Program-made: the position numbers and the translations under genes | In this document: positions 1 to 6,706 of the stretch, in pieces | How the letters are laid out: every line of letters starts with the position of its first letter | Position numbering within the stretch: the first letter of the stretch is position 1 | The notes under the pieces: model-generated | What the model saw: only the letters and a program-made list of their open reading frames with translations | Databases searched by the model: none | Told to the model about the DNA's origin: nothing | Assembly (NCBI GenBank): GCA_013153765.1 | Contig: JAADDT010000045.1 | Coordinates: 1-11,166, forward strand | Direction: 5' to 3' | DNA length: 11,166 nucleotides | From: Aquificota bacterium | GTDB lineage: Bacteria; Aquificota; Aquificia; Aquificales; Hydrogenothermaceae

Positions 1-143
1 TGAAAAGCCTGAAGATAAAAGGTAGCTACAGGAAAACGTTCGTAAAGGCTGAAGACTGCCGTGTTGAAGGGGACAGGATAGGCTTTTTCCTCCCTAAAGG
101 CTCTTACGCCACTATGTATCTGAAGCACCTGTATCAGGGATAA
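1..143 (+). CDS. truD: TruD-like tRNA pseudouridine synthase D, C-terminal fragment
   Basis: This is the last 46 or so codons of a gene that starts outside the window, read in the frame whose first full codon is at position 3 and which stops with TAA at 141-143. The visible tail contains FFLPKGSYATMYLKHL, which resembles the conserved C-terminal block of TruD enzymes (a Leu-Pro-x-Gly-x-(Tyr/Phe)-Ala-Thr motif followed by a hydrophobic helix). TruD converts a uridine in tRNA (U13 in E. coli tRNA-Glu) to pseudouridine in the cytosol. The catalytic region is not in view, so the call rests on this motif alone. The gene converges on the next one and the two coding ends overlap by 10 bp, with no clear terminator between them. 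Confidence 0.72.
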   Translation, partial: KSLKIKGSYRKTFVKAEDCRVEGDRIGFFLPKGSYATMYLKHLYQG

Positions 144-838
144 AACAGCTCTTTAGGGAAAACAAAAACACCTTCCCTTACCAGCTCTTCCACCTTTTTC
201 CTGTCCGGCTTTTTCCTGAAAAGCCTTAAAAGGTTTTCTAAAGAAGGCTCTTTTTCAAACCTTTCGCTTCCACGCCTGTTGACACGCCTTAAAAATGGCA
301 GGTATTTTTCCATAAAATCTTCCTTTTCCGTGTTTTTGAACCTGTTTATCAGGTAAAGCAGTGTAAGGAATTTATAGCGGTGGTAGGGGTTTTTCAGCAT
401 TACCTCGTCAGCCACCGGATAGTCCCTGAAACGCTCCAATACCTGCCTTGCAAATAATCCCTTATACCTGCCGGCGTATCCGGTTCTGTCCCTGTTTTTG
501 TATGTTTTTGCTCCGGTAATTCCGCAGGAGGGGGATTTTCCCTTCAGCAGAAAGCCGTCCACCTCCGGCAGGTTTTTTAAAAATCCTTCTGAGAACCTTT
601 CCATCTTTTTGGTGTAGTCCTTTCCCGTCCCTTCCTCAATCAGTCTTAAACCGCCGTTTTTGTAGAGGAAGACCTTTTTTCGCGGAACGGACAGACCTAT
701 TTCCACTTCCGGACAGACCTTTATCAGGTTAAGGTGTTGGGACAGCTTTTTTACGTAGCCGTCTTCAACCGCCTTGCCGTCGTATCTGACCTTCTCTCCT
801 GCAAGACAACCGCTTATGACAACAGTAGGTTTTTCCAT
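134..838 (-). CDS. DUF523 family protein (TudS-like Fe-S protein) with short C-terminal DUF1722-like region
   Basis: A 234-residue cytosolic protein. Residues 1 to about 135 match DUF523: SGCLAG near the N-terminus (Cys11), KVCPEVEIGL (Cys42) and KSPSCGI (Cys105). These three cysteines are the set that binds a [4Fe-4S] cluster in TudS, a DUF523 enzyme that desulfurates thiouracils; whether this protein acts on the same substrates is inference. Residues from about 140 (NPYHRYKFLTLLY) resemble the start of DUF1722, often fused to DUF523, but the region here is shorter than in usual fusions. I chose ATG at 836-838 rather than TTG at 842-844 because a GAAGG at 846-850 lies 7 nt from the ATG. The gene begins 2 nt after the hemH stop, so the two are probably co-transcribed and translationally coupled. 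Confidence 0.82.
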   Translation of the reverse strand: MEKPTVVISGCLAGEKVRYDGKAVEDGYVKKLSQHLNLIKVCPEVEIGLSVPRKKVFLYKNGGLRLIEEGTGKDYTKKMERFSEGFLKNLPEVDGFLLKGKSPSCGITGAKTYKNRDRTGYAGRYKGLFARQVLERFRDYPVADEVMLKNPYHRYKFLTLLYLINRFKNTEKEDFMEKYLPFLRRVNRRGSERFEKEPSLENLLRLFRKKPDRKKVEELVREGVFVFPKELFYP

Positions 839-840
839 TT

Positions 841-1776
841 TCAAGCCTTCAGCACAAGCTCTTTCAGGGCTTGTATAAAGTATCTGTTAGTCCGTAAAGT
901 CCCTATCCTTTTGTAATCCTCTATTCCGCTTTCTTCAGCCAGCTCCTTATACATTTTGTCAAGCTCGTAAAGTGTTTCCGAATGCTCCGATACGAAGGAG
1001 ACAGGTATGACGGATAGCTTTTTTATCCCTTCCCTGCCAAGTCTTACTATTTCCTCGTCCGTAAAAGGCTCAAGCCACTTTACCGGACTTACCTTTGACT
1101 GGTAGGCAAGGGAGTGTTTTACGCCGGGAAAATGCTCCATTATCAGCCTTACAGTCTCCTCAACCTGTTTCTGGTAAGGGTCTCCCTCCTGAATGACCTT
1201 CTGGGGCAAGGAGTGGGCTGAAAACAGGAAGTAGTAGTCGGCGTAGTTATCTCCAAGCTCCTGTTTTATTTTTTCCGTCCAGGCCTTTATGAAAAGGGGG
1301 TGGTCGTGGTAGGAGTTTATCCTTTCCACAGGAATAGTAAGTCCCTTTTCCCTGTAAATCCTGTCAAACTCTTGAAATGAGGAACCTGTGGTGGTTTTGC
1401 TGTAGTGGGGATAAAGGGGAAGGAGTATTATCCTTTCAACACCTTCCTTTAACAGCTCTTCCACCGCTTCCTCCGTGAAAGGGTGCCAGTACCTCATTGC
1501 CACCACAACCTTGTAGTCTTCTCCCAGCTCTTCCTGTAGGGCTTTAGCCTGCTCCAAGGTCTGCTCCTTCTGTGGAGACTTTCCTCCCATCAGTTTGTAG
1601 TAGTCCTGCGTTTTTTTAGCTCTTATCTGGGAGATAAGCCAAGCCACCGGCTTCTGCACCGGACGGGGAATTCTGATTATGTTGTGGTCTGAAAAAAGGT
1701 TGTAAAGGAAAGGCTGGACAGCATCAAGGCTGTCAGGTCCTCCCATATTCATCAGAACAACGCCTGTTTTTGCCAT
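841..1776 (-). CDS. hemH: Ferrochelatase HemH
   Basis: A 311-residue ferrochelatase of normal bacterial length. It inserts Fe2+ into a porphyrin ring at or near the end of heme synthesis. The N-terminus VVLMNMGGPDSLDAVQPFL is the typical opening of the family. FSAHSLP at 185-191 carries the catalytic His188, YQSKVSPVKWLEP at 225-237 is the second conserved block, and SEHSETLYELD at 263-273 carries the conserved Glu264. The sequence does not decide between a protoporphyrin and a coproporphyrin III substrate. The start is ATG at 1774-1776, preceded by AGGTG. A perfect TATAAT on the minus strand at 1808-1813 sits about 30 bp upstream and is a plausible -10 box. hemH leads a two-gene minus-strand operon with the DUF523 gene, and another gene is transcribed divergently from the 64-bp spacer. 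Confidence 0.95.
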   Translation of the reverse strand: MAKTGVVLMNMGGPDSLDAVQPFLYNLFSDHNIIRIPRPVQKPVAWLISQIRAKKTQDYYKLMGGKSPQKEQTLEQAKALQEELGEDYKVVVAMRYWHPFTEEAVEELLKEGVERIILLPLYPHYSKTTTGSSFQEFDRIYREKGLTIPVERINSYHDHPLFIKAWTEKIKQELGDNYADYYFLFSAHSLPQKVIQEGDPYQKQVEETVRLIMEHFPGVKHSLAYQSKVSPVKWLEPFTDEEIVRLGREGIKKLSVIPVSFVSEHSETLYELDKMYKELAEESGIEDYKRIGTLRTNRYFIQALKELVLKA

Positions 1777-1840
1777 ACCGCACCTGCTAATGTATCATTT
1801 ATAACACATTATAAAGCATACAGCCTGAGGGAGTATAACT
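1777..1840. promoter_or_regulatory. Divergent promoter region hemH / small membrane protein, with inverted repeat
   Basis: This 64-bp spacer must serve both hemH (-) and the gene starting at 1841 (+). On the minus strand TATAAT at 1808-1813 is a consensus -10 box; no good -35 box is seen 17 bp upstream. The arms TTTATAA (1798-1804) and TTATAAA (1809-1815) form a perfect 7-bp inverted repeat around CACA, so each strand carries TATAA-type hexamers that could act as overlapping -10 elements. The plus-strand gene has a strong ribosome-binding site, GAGGGAG at 1827-1833, 7 nt from its ATG. Promoter assignment is by eye only. Confidence 0.4.
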
Positions 1841-2149
1841 ATGGAAGAAAGGGAGATTGTAAGGCTGGTAAAAAGCAGGAAAAAGATGGTAAAGGTAGTG
1901 GCTCCTTTTACCGTTCTGCTGGTTCTGGGACTGGTGGTGATTTACGTTTTTGTTTTTATAAACTTTCCGGAAATAAGCCGTATGGAAGGAAGACCGCCGA
2001 AAAACCTTACGCCTGTTTTTTTTAACCTTTACATGATCACATTACTTGTGATGTATGTAGGTCTGCTTTTCTGCCTGAAAAGGGAGATGGAATACATAAA
2101 AACCATTGAGAAGTTTTTGGGGGAAAAGTCCCCGCAGAAGGGGACTTAA
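1841..2149 (+). CDS. Small hypothetical protein with two membrane helices
   Basis: I do not recognise a firm family for this 102-residue protein. It has a basic N-terminal segment (residues 1-17, including KSRKK), a first strongly hydrophobic helix at about 18-40, a short loop with [15 protein letters not shown], a second helix at about 57-78, and a charged C-terminal tail. By the positive-inside rule both termini should be cytoplasmic. The length, the N-terminal 'Lv..R..' pattern and the two-helix plan recall DUF485-type small inner-membrane proteins, but this is weak. The ATG is supported by GAGGGAG 7 nt upstream and by the divergent spacer before it. No obvious partner gene adjoins on the same strand. 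Its stop (2147-2149) overlaps the rpoD stop, and its last codons encode half of the rpoD terminator hairpin. Confidence 0.7.
   Translation: MEEREIVRLVKSRKKMVKVVAPFTVLLVLGLVVIYVFVFINFPEISRMEGRPPKNLTPVFFNLYMITLLVMYVGLLFCLKREMEYIKTIEKFLGEKSPQKGT
2124..2147 (-). terminator. Putative rpoD terminator hairpin inside convergent gene ends
   Basis: The arms AAGTCCCC (2126-2133) and GGGGACTT (2140-2147) pair perfectly over 8 bp around the 6-nt loop GCAGAA. Read on the minus strand, the hairpin begins at the rpoD stop codon and is followed by TTTT and then CCCCC, a short but reasonable intrinsic terminator for the dnaG-rpoD operon. On the plus strand it has no T-tract, so it is unlikely to stop the membrane-protein transcript, whose final codons it overlaps. 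Confidence 0.5.
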
Positions 2150-3879
2150 TCCTCACAGAAAGGTCTTAAATACTTTGCTCTGTGTGGGTGTCTCAACTTC
2201 CTTAAGGCTTTTGCTTCTATCTGTCTTATCCTTTCCCTCGTCACGCCGAACTTTTTGCCCACCTGCTCAAGCGTATATTCCGTGTCGTCCTCCAGACCGA
2301 ACCTGTACCTTAAAACCTGCTCCTCCCTTTCGGAAAGGGTGGACAGAACTTCCTCAAGCTGTTGCCTTAAAGCCTGTCTCAAGACGTGCTGTTCAGGGGA
2401 CAGGACTGTTTTATCCTCAATAAAGTCTCCCAGATGTGATTCGTCGTCGTCTCCAATAGGCGTCTCAAGTGAGATAGGCTCCTGTGAAGTCCGGAGTATT
2501 TTCCTTACCTTTTCCGCAGGCATTCCGACCTTTTTGGCTATCTCTTCAGGCGTAGGCTCCCTTCCAAGCTCCTGCACCATAGACCTTGCCACTCTGACCA
2601 GCTTGTTAATGGTCTCAATCATGTGGACAGGAATTCTTATCGTCCTTGCCTGATCGGCTATGGCTCTGGTTATAGCCTGCCTTATCCACCAGGTTGCGTA
2701 AGTGGAAAACTTGTATCCCTTTTTGTAATCAAACTTGTCAACAGCCTTCATAAGACCGATGTTCCCTTCCTGAATAAGGTCAAGGAACTGTAATCCCCTG
2801 TTTGTGTATTTTTTCGCTATGGATACGACCAGCCTCAGATTTGACTGGACTATCTTCTGTTTCGTTTCGTTTACCTCTTTTCTGCCTTCCTGAATGATGT
2901 TTATAACGTGTTCAAACTCGGTAGGCACCGTTCCTATCTTTTCCTTCAGCTCCTCTATCTCCTCCATCAGCCTTAAGGTCTCTGTCCTTAATATCTCAAA
3001 CCTGCCGAAGGAAAGTCCGTTTTCTTCTATCTTTTTCAGTATTTCCGGGTCGTTGTAATCGCCTTTAAGGAGTTTGTCAACGTCAGGGTCTATCTTTTTA
3101 AGCTTTTTAAGTCTTTTGTTCAGGTCTTTTTCTTTCCTTTTAAGCCTCATATAAAGCTCTTTCAGTTCGTCCGCAATCTTGTCAAGCTTGGTGAACTTGA
3201 TGTTAAGGCTTTTTATGAACCTGTTGACGGCGGCGTGTTTTTTCAAAAATTCCTTTTTCAGCTCTTCGTTGTCAGGGTCGTTTATTATTGCGTGTTCAAG
3301 GTCTTTCAGCTCCCTATACATTTCAGCCAGCTTAAGACCTTTGGCTATGAACTCCTGGGTGAGGCTGTCCATCACCTCAACCTCGTCCCCGTCCTCCTCA
3401 AGGTCGTTGGACGCATCAACGTTTATCAGGTCTTTTACCTTCATCTTGCCGTCGGCTATCTTTGCCCATTCGTCAAGCAGTCTTTCAGCAAGGAATGACG
3501 TCCTTAATAATCCTCTGAAGACCTTCTTCCTTGCCCTTTCTATCTCTTTGGCAAGGAGTATTTCCTCCTCCCTCGTAAGGAGAGGTATCTTTCCCATCTC
3601 TTTCAGGTAAAGCTTTACAGGGTCGTCCGTTTTTGACCAAGCGTCGTCGGAAAGGTTAATTCCCAGATGGTCGCTTTCGCCGGAAAACTCTTCAGGTTTT
3701 CCCTCTTCCACCACGTCAATGTTCAGCTCGTTCAGGTACTCAATCAGTTGTTCAAGCTCGTTTTCCGAAAGGAGAAGGTCTTCGTCAATCGTTTCTGATA
3801 ATTCCTGATAGGTTATGTAGCCCTTTTCTTTAGCCAGAATTATCAGCTTTTGGACGTCGTCCCTCTCGTGCATCATCAT
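2146..3879 (-). CDS. rpoD: Principal RNA polymerase sigma factor RpoD (sigma-70)
   Basis: A 577-residue primary sigma factor that directs RNA polymerase to housekeeping promoters. Residues 5-60 look like region 1.1; region 1.2 is at 85-115 ([21 protein letters not shown]); a Lys/Glu-rich, helical non-conserved region spans about 120-340; regions 2.1-2.4 are at about 341-425, including [20 protein letters not shown] for -10 melting and recognition; region 3 is at 425-500; region 4.2 is a helix-turn-helix at 536-565 with [20 protein letters not shown]. The presence of 1.1 and a complete C-terminus marks it as group 1. It overlaps dnaG by ATGA. Three ATG codons stand in a row (3871-3879), so the exact start could be any of them. 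AGGAGG at 3892-3897 is 12 nt from the first, longer than usual, so initiation may depend on ribosomes finishing dnaG. Confidence 0.97.
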   Translation of the reverse strand: MMMHERDDVQKLIILAKEKGYITYQELSETIDEDLLLSENELEQLIEYLNELNIDVVEEGKPEEFSGESDHLGINLSDDAWSKTDDPVKLYLKEMGKIPLLTREEEILLAKEIERARKKVFRGLLRTSFLAERLLDEWAKIADGKMKVKDLINVDASNDLEEDGDEVEVMDSLTQEFIAKGLKLAEMYRELKDLEHAIINDPDNEELKKEFLKKHAAVNRFIKSLNIKFTKLDKIADELKELYMRLKRKEKDLNKRLKKLKKIDPDVDKLLKGDYNDPEILKKIEENGLSFGRFEILRTETLRLMEEIEELKEKIGTVPTEFEHVINIIQEGRKEVNETKQKIVQSNLRLVVSIAKKYTNRGLQFLDLIQEGNIGLMKAVDKFDYKKGYKFSTYATWWIRQAITRAIADQARTIRIPVHMIETINKLVRVARSMVQELGREPTPEEIAKKVGMPAEKVRKILRTSQEPISLETPIGDDDESHLGDFIEDKTVLSPEQHVLRQALRQQLEEVLSTLSEREEQVLRYRFGLEDDTEYTLEQVGKKFGVTRERIRQIEAKALRKLRHPHRAKYLRPFCED

Positions 3880-3897
3880 TTTTTCTTCATTCCTCCT
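3876..3897 (-). promoter_or_regulatory. dnaG-rpoD junction: Shine-Dalgarno, A6 run and overlapping stop/start
   Basis: On the minus strand the order is AGGAGG (3892-3897), seven bases, AAAAAA (3879-3884), then TGATG. The dnaG stop TGA (3876-3878) and the first rpoD ATG (3877-3879) overlap, and the last A of the run is the first base of that ATG. This is the ribosome-binding region of rpoD and supports translational coupling. The same layout would let a ribosome slipping back one base on the A run continue from dnaG straight into rpoD. Confidence 0.6.
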
Positions 3898-5519
3898 GTG
3901 TTTAAGGATTTTTTATTCGTAAAGATACGCTTTAAAAGGGCATCATCAGGATTTGAAAGGAATACGGCGTCAAGCTCGTTCTGGAGAGACAGCCACTTAC
4001 GGTGTAGCAGGTTTAACGCTTCCAAAACTGCCTCTAAACTTGAAGGAACTTCAAGTTTTCGTATCTGTTCCAATTCTTCGTTGTCCCCGTTGTTCAAAAT
4101 TTCGTTTAAAAGGTACAAAAAGTAAGCAGAACCACTTATTTTATCAAACTTGTCAAAACTGCTCAATACCTGTTCCCTGTGTTCAAGCAGACCTTTAAGC
4201 ACCAGCTTTTCGTTGAAGGACAGCTTTTCAAGACCTAAACTTTCTTCCTCTTCTTTTTTTATACCTTTCCTTTCTTTTACCTGTAGCATTTCCACAGGTA
4301 TGCCTAAAGCCTGTGAAAGCTCTTTAACGTATATGCCCTGTTCGTGTTTGTCCGGCAGGTAAGAAACCAGATCAAGATATAAATCTATGATTTCTTTTCG
4401 CTTTTTCAAATCCTTTTCCTGTTTTGCCCTTTTTACCAGAAACAGGAGAAAGTCCTCCGCCCTGCTTAACACCTGTTCAACCTTTTTGTAGCCTTCCTTT
4501 GCAAGGTCGTCAGGGTCCTTTCCCTTTTCCAGCGGACAGTAGTAAACCTCTATCCTGTAAGGGAGTAAAACCTTTGAAGCTCTGATGACCGCTAACTTAC
4601 CTGCCCTGTCAGGATCAAACATTAAAATAGCCTTCCTGACGAAGCGGGAAAGCAGTTTTCCCTGCTCGCCGGTAAGTGCCGTTCCCAGCGTTGCCACCAC
4701 GTTTTTTATCCCTATCTGATGGAGTGAGATCAGGTCAAGGTATCCCTCAACAACCACCACTTCCTTCTTTTCCCGCAGGTAGTCCCTGCTTTCAAAAAAG
4801 CCGTACAAGACCTTTCCCTTTGAGTATATTTCCGTCTCTGGAGAGTTCAGGTATTTTGGCTGTCTGTTGCCGTCTATAACCCTGCCTCCGAAGGCAACAA
4901 CCCTTCCCTTGTGGTCTCTGATGGGAAAGATTATCCTCCCTCTGAACCTGTCGTAAAAGCCTCCCTTACCGTCCTCCACCGCCACGCCTATCTGCTTTAG
5001 CTGTTCAACCGTTATACCTTCCTTGTCGGCAAAAGCCTTCAGCCTTGAGGCGTCGGTGGGGGAGTAGCCGATGCCGAACTTTTCAACCACTGACGGTGAA
5101 ACTTCCCTCTTCCACAGGTATTTCTTTGCTTCTGTAGAGTTTTTAAGCTCCTGCCTGTAAAACTCTTTTACCTTCTCCGCCACCTGATAAAGACCTTTTT
5201 TCAGCTGGGCTTTCTCGTCCTCCCTCGTGAACTTTACCGGAATGTTATATCTTTCCGCCAGTTTGATTACCGCATCGCCGAAGGACAGTCCCTCGTATTC
5301 CATCAAAAAGGTAAGGGCATTTCCGCTTTTGCCACAGCCGAAGCACTTGAAGATGTTTTTCTGTGGAGAGACTATGAATGAAGGCGTCTTTTCGTTGTGG
5401 AACGGGCATAAAGCCTTGTAGTTTGACCCTGTCCTCTGTAAATTCAGGTATTCTGAAACGACGTCGTAAACGTTGGAAACCCGCAGTACCTCTTCTACAG
5501 TCTCCTGACTGATAGCCAT
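3876..5519 (-). CDS. dnaG: DNA primase DnaG
   Basis: A 547-residue primase that makes RNA primers at the replication fork. The N-terminal zinc-binding domain is intact: Cys38 and His41 in CPFH, Cys59 and Cys62 in CFGC. The RNA polymerase core follows (about 110-370), with the [10 protein letters not shown] block at 191-200 and a TOPRIM fold containing EGYLD (Glu258) and FDPDRAG (Asp302, Asp304) as metal-binding acidic residues. The usual Gly between the two aspartates is Pro303. The helicase-binding C-terminal region (about 420-547) is short and poorly conserved, as is common outside the enterics. The start is ATG at 5517-5519, with GGGAG at 5525-5529, 5 nt upstream. The gene is first in a dnaG-rpoD operon, a conserved pairing in many bacteria that ties replication to transcription capacity. 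Confidence 0.97.
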   Translation of the reverse strand: MAISQETVEEVLRVSNVYDVVSEYLNLQRTGSNYKALCPFHNEKTPSFIVSPQKNIFKCFGCGKSGNALTFLMEYEGLSFGDAVIKLAERYNIPVKFTREDEKAQLKKGLYQVAEKVKEFYRQELKNSTEAKKYLWKREVSPSVVEKFGIGYSPTDASRLKAFADKEGITVEQLKQIGVAVEDGKGGFYDRFRGRIIFPIRDHKGRVVAFGGRVIDGNRQPKYLNSPETEIYSKGKVLYGFFESRDYLREKKEVVVVEGYLDLISLHQIGIKNVVATLGTALTGEQGKLLSRFVRKAILMFDPDRAGKLAVIRASKVLLPYRIEVYYCPLEKGKDPDDLAKEGYKKVEQVLSRAEDFLLFLVKRAKQEKDLKKRKEIIDLYLDLVSYLPDKHEQGIYVKELSQALGIPVEMLQVKERKGIKKEEEESLGLEKLSFNEKLVLKGLLEHREQVLSSFDKFDKISGSAYFLYLLNEILNNGDNEELEQIRKLEVPSSLEAVLEALNLLHRKWLSLQNELDAVFLSNPDDALLKRIFTNKKSLNTGGMKKK

Positions 5520-5644
5520 TTAAACTCCCGCACTTTTGTATATTAAAAAATTTAAACGAAAAAAATCCAAAAGCAATCGGAAAAAATCGGAACGGGAAAA
5601 GTTATAAAATAAATATATTACAGTAGTTTAAAAAAGGAGAAGTA
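5520..5644. promoter_or_regulatory. Divergent AT-rich spacer between dnaG and folP
   Basis: This 125-bp spacer, the longest in the window, must contain the start signals for dnaG-rpoD (-) and folP onward (+). For folP, TATAAA at 5603-5608 lies in ATAAAATAAATAT (5604-5616) about 40 bp before the ATG; the same 13-mer precedes thrS at nearly the same distance. AAGGAG at 5634-5639 is the folP ribosome-binding site. For dnaG, TA-rich hexamers on the minus strand around 5538-5546 are possible -10 boxes. A short direct repeat, AATCGGAA, occurs twice at about 5575-5592. I find no convincing -35 box for either gene. Confidence 0.4.
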
Positions 5645-6706
5645 ATGTTAGTCCACATAATTGAGGAAAAAAAGCCGTATTACAAAGCCGTCTTTTCTGA
5701 CCCTTTCACCGAACCTGTTTACTTTCAGGACGAAGACCAGCTTAAAAATGTAGTGGCAAGGCTTAAAAAAGAAGGGAAAGGTGATTACGCAAGGGAGTTG
5801 GTTGAAAAGTGGATAAATTTGAATAAAAAACATTTCAAAATAAATTATAAAGGCAGGTTCCTCAATCTGGGACACAAAACCGCCGTAATGGGCATTCTCA
5901 ACATAACACCTGACTCTTTTTCTGACGGCGGTGTTTATTACAACGACATTGACAAAGCCGTTGAAAGGGCTTCCCAGATGCTAAAGGAAGGGGCTGACAT
6001 AATTGACGTGGGCGGGGAAAGTACCAGACCGGGGGCAAAGCCTGTAAGCGTGGAAGAGGAACTGGACAGAGTAATACCTGTGGTAAAGGCGTTAAGGGAA
6101 AGGCTTGGGGACAGTTTCCTCATATCAATAGACACTTACAAGGCGGAAGTGGCAAGGAAGGCGGTTGAGGTCGGGGCTGACATAGTGAACGACATTAGCG
6201 GACTTTCCTTTGACCCTGAAATGGCTGAAACGGTAGCATCTTTAGACTGTCCCGTAGTGATAAACCACACCACAGGCAGACCTGACGAGATGCAGAAAAA
6301 GGTTTATTACAACGACGTTGTCCTTGAAATAATAGACTTTATGGAAAGGCAGATAGAATACGGCATATCAAAGGGAATAAAGAAAGACCGTTTTATCGTT
6401 GACCCGGGGATAGGCTTCGGCAAGCAGGTTGAACATAACATAGAAATAATAAAAAGGCTCGGCGAGTTCAGGGAACTGGGCTATCCGATTTTAATAGGGA
6501 TTTCCAGAAAGTCGTTTATAGGAATACTGCTTAAAAACCTTGCAGGCAGGGGGGAAGTGCCTCCGCAGGAAAGGACTGCCGGCTCACTGGGGGCTACCGC
6601 CTGTGCGGTCCTTAACGGGGCAAACATAGTAAGGACGCACGACGTAAGGGAAACGGGGGACTTTCTTACGGTGCTTGATACCATAAGGAGTTATAGGCTT
6701 GTTTGA
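5645..6706 (+). CDS. folP: Dihydropteroate synthase FolP with N-terminal extension
   Basis: Dihydropteroate synthase joins p-aminobenzoate to the pterin pyrophosphate in folate synthesis (cytosol; the target of sulfonamides). The TIM-barrel core is at about residues 78-353: MGILNITPDSFSDGG (82-96), VGGESTRPG (122-130), SIDT (161-164), VNDISG (181-186), DPGIGFGK (253-260), SRKSFIG (287-293) and RTHDV at 330-334. The pterin loop usually written MHMRGTP is INHTTGRP here, keeping the His, Gly and Pro. The protein has 353 residues against about 260-290 for typical enzymes; the excess is an N-terminal segment (1 to about 75) that I do not recognise. The long start is credible because AGGAG lies 5 nt before ATG 5645. 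The gene begins the folP-cdaA-cdaR operon, and its stop overlaps the cdaA start by 8 bp. Confidence 0.95.
   Translation: MLVHIIEEKKPYYKAVFSDPFTEPVYFQDEDQLKNVVARLKKEGKGDYARELVEKWINLNKKHFKINYKGRFLNLGHKTAVMGILNITPDSFSDGGVYYNDIDKAVERASQMLKEGADIIDVGGESTRPGAKPVSVEEELDRVIPVVKALRERLGDSFLISIDTYKAEVARKAVEVGADIVNDISGLSFDPEMAETVASLDCPVVINHTTGRPDEMQKKVYYNDVVLEIIDFMERQIEYGISKGIKKDRFIVDPGIGFGKQVEHNIEIIKRLGEFRELGYPILIGISRKSFIGILLKNLAGRGEVPPQERTAGSLGATACAVLNGANIVRTHDVRETGDFLTVLDTIRSYRLV
6685..6690 (+). promoter_or_regulatory. Ribosome-binding site that fixes the TTG start of cdaA
   Basis: AAGGAG lies inside the end of folP, 8 nt before TTG at 6699-6701. No in-frame ATG or GTG with comparable spacing is present, so this site decides the cdaA start and implies translational coupling to folP. 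Confidence 0.65.

Noticed and set aside
121..150. Terminator between truD and the DUF523 gene
   Set aside because: Only a 4-bp CTGT/ACAG pairing is found around the overlapping stops, with no T-tract on either strand.
836..844. TTG at 842-844 as start of the DUF523 gene
   Set aside because: It would overlap the hemH stop and place the GAAGG only about 1 nt away; ATG at 836-838 has a proper 7-nt spacing and a natural N-terminus.
3179..3610. 143-codon open frame on the plus strand opposite rpoD
   Set aside because: It lies wholly within the unmistakable rpoD coding region, its Ser/Leu-rich translation is what an antisense of Lys/Glu-rich coding gives, and no ribosome-binding site or known motif supports it. 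Other opposite-strand frames over rpoD, dnaG, folP, cdaA and thrS were dismissed for the same reason.
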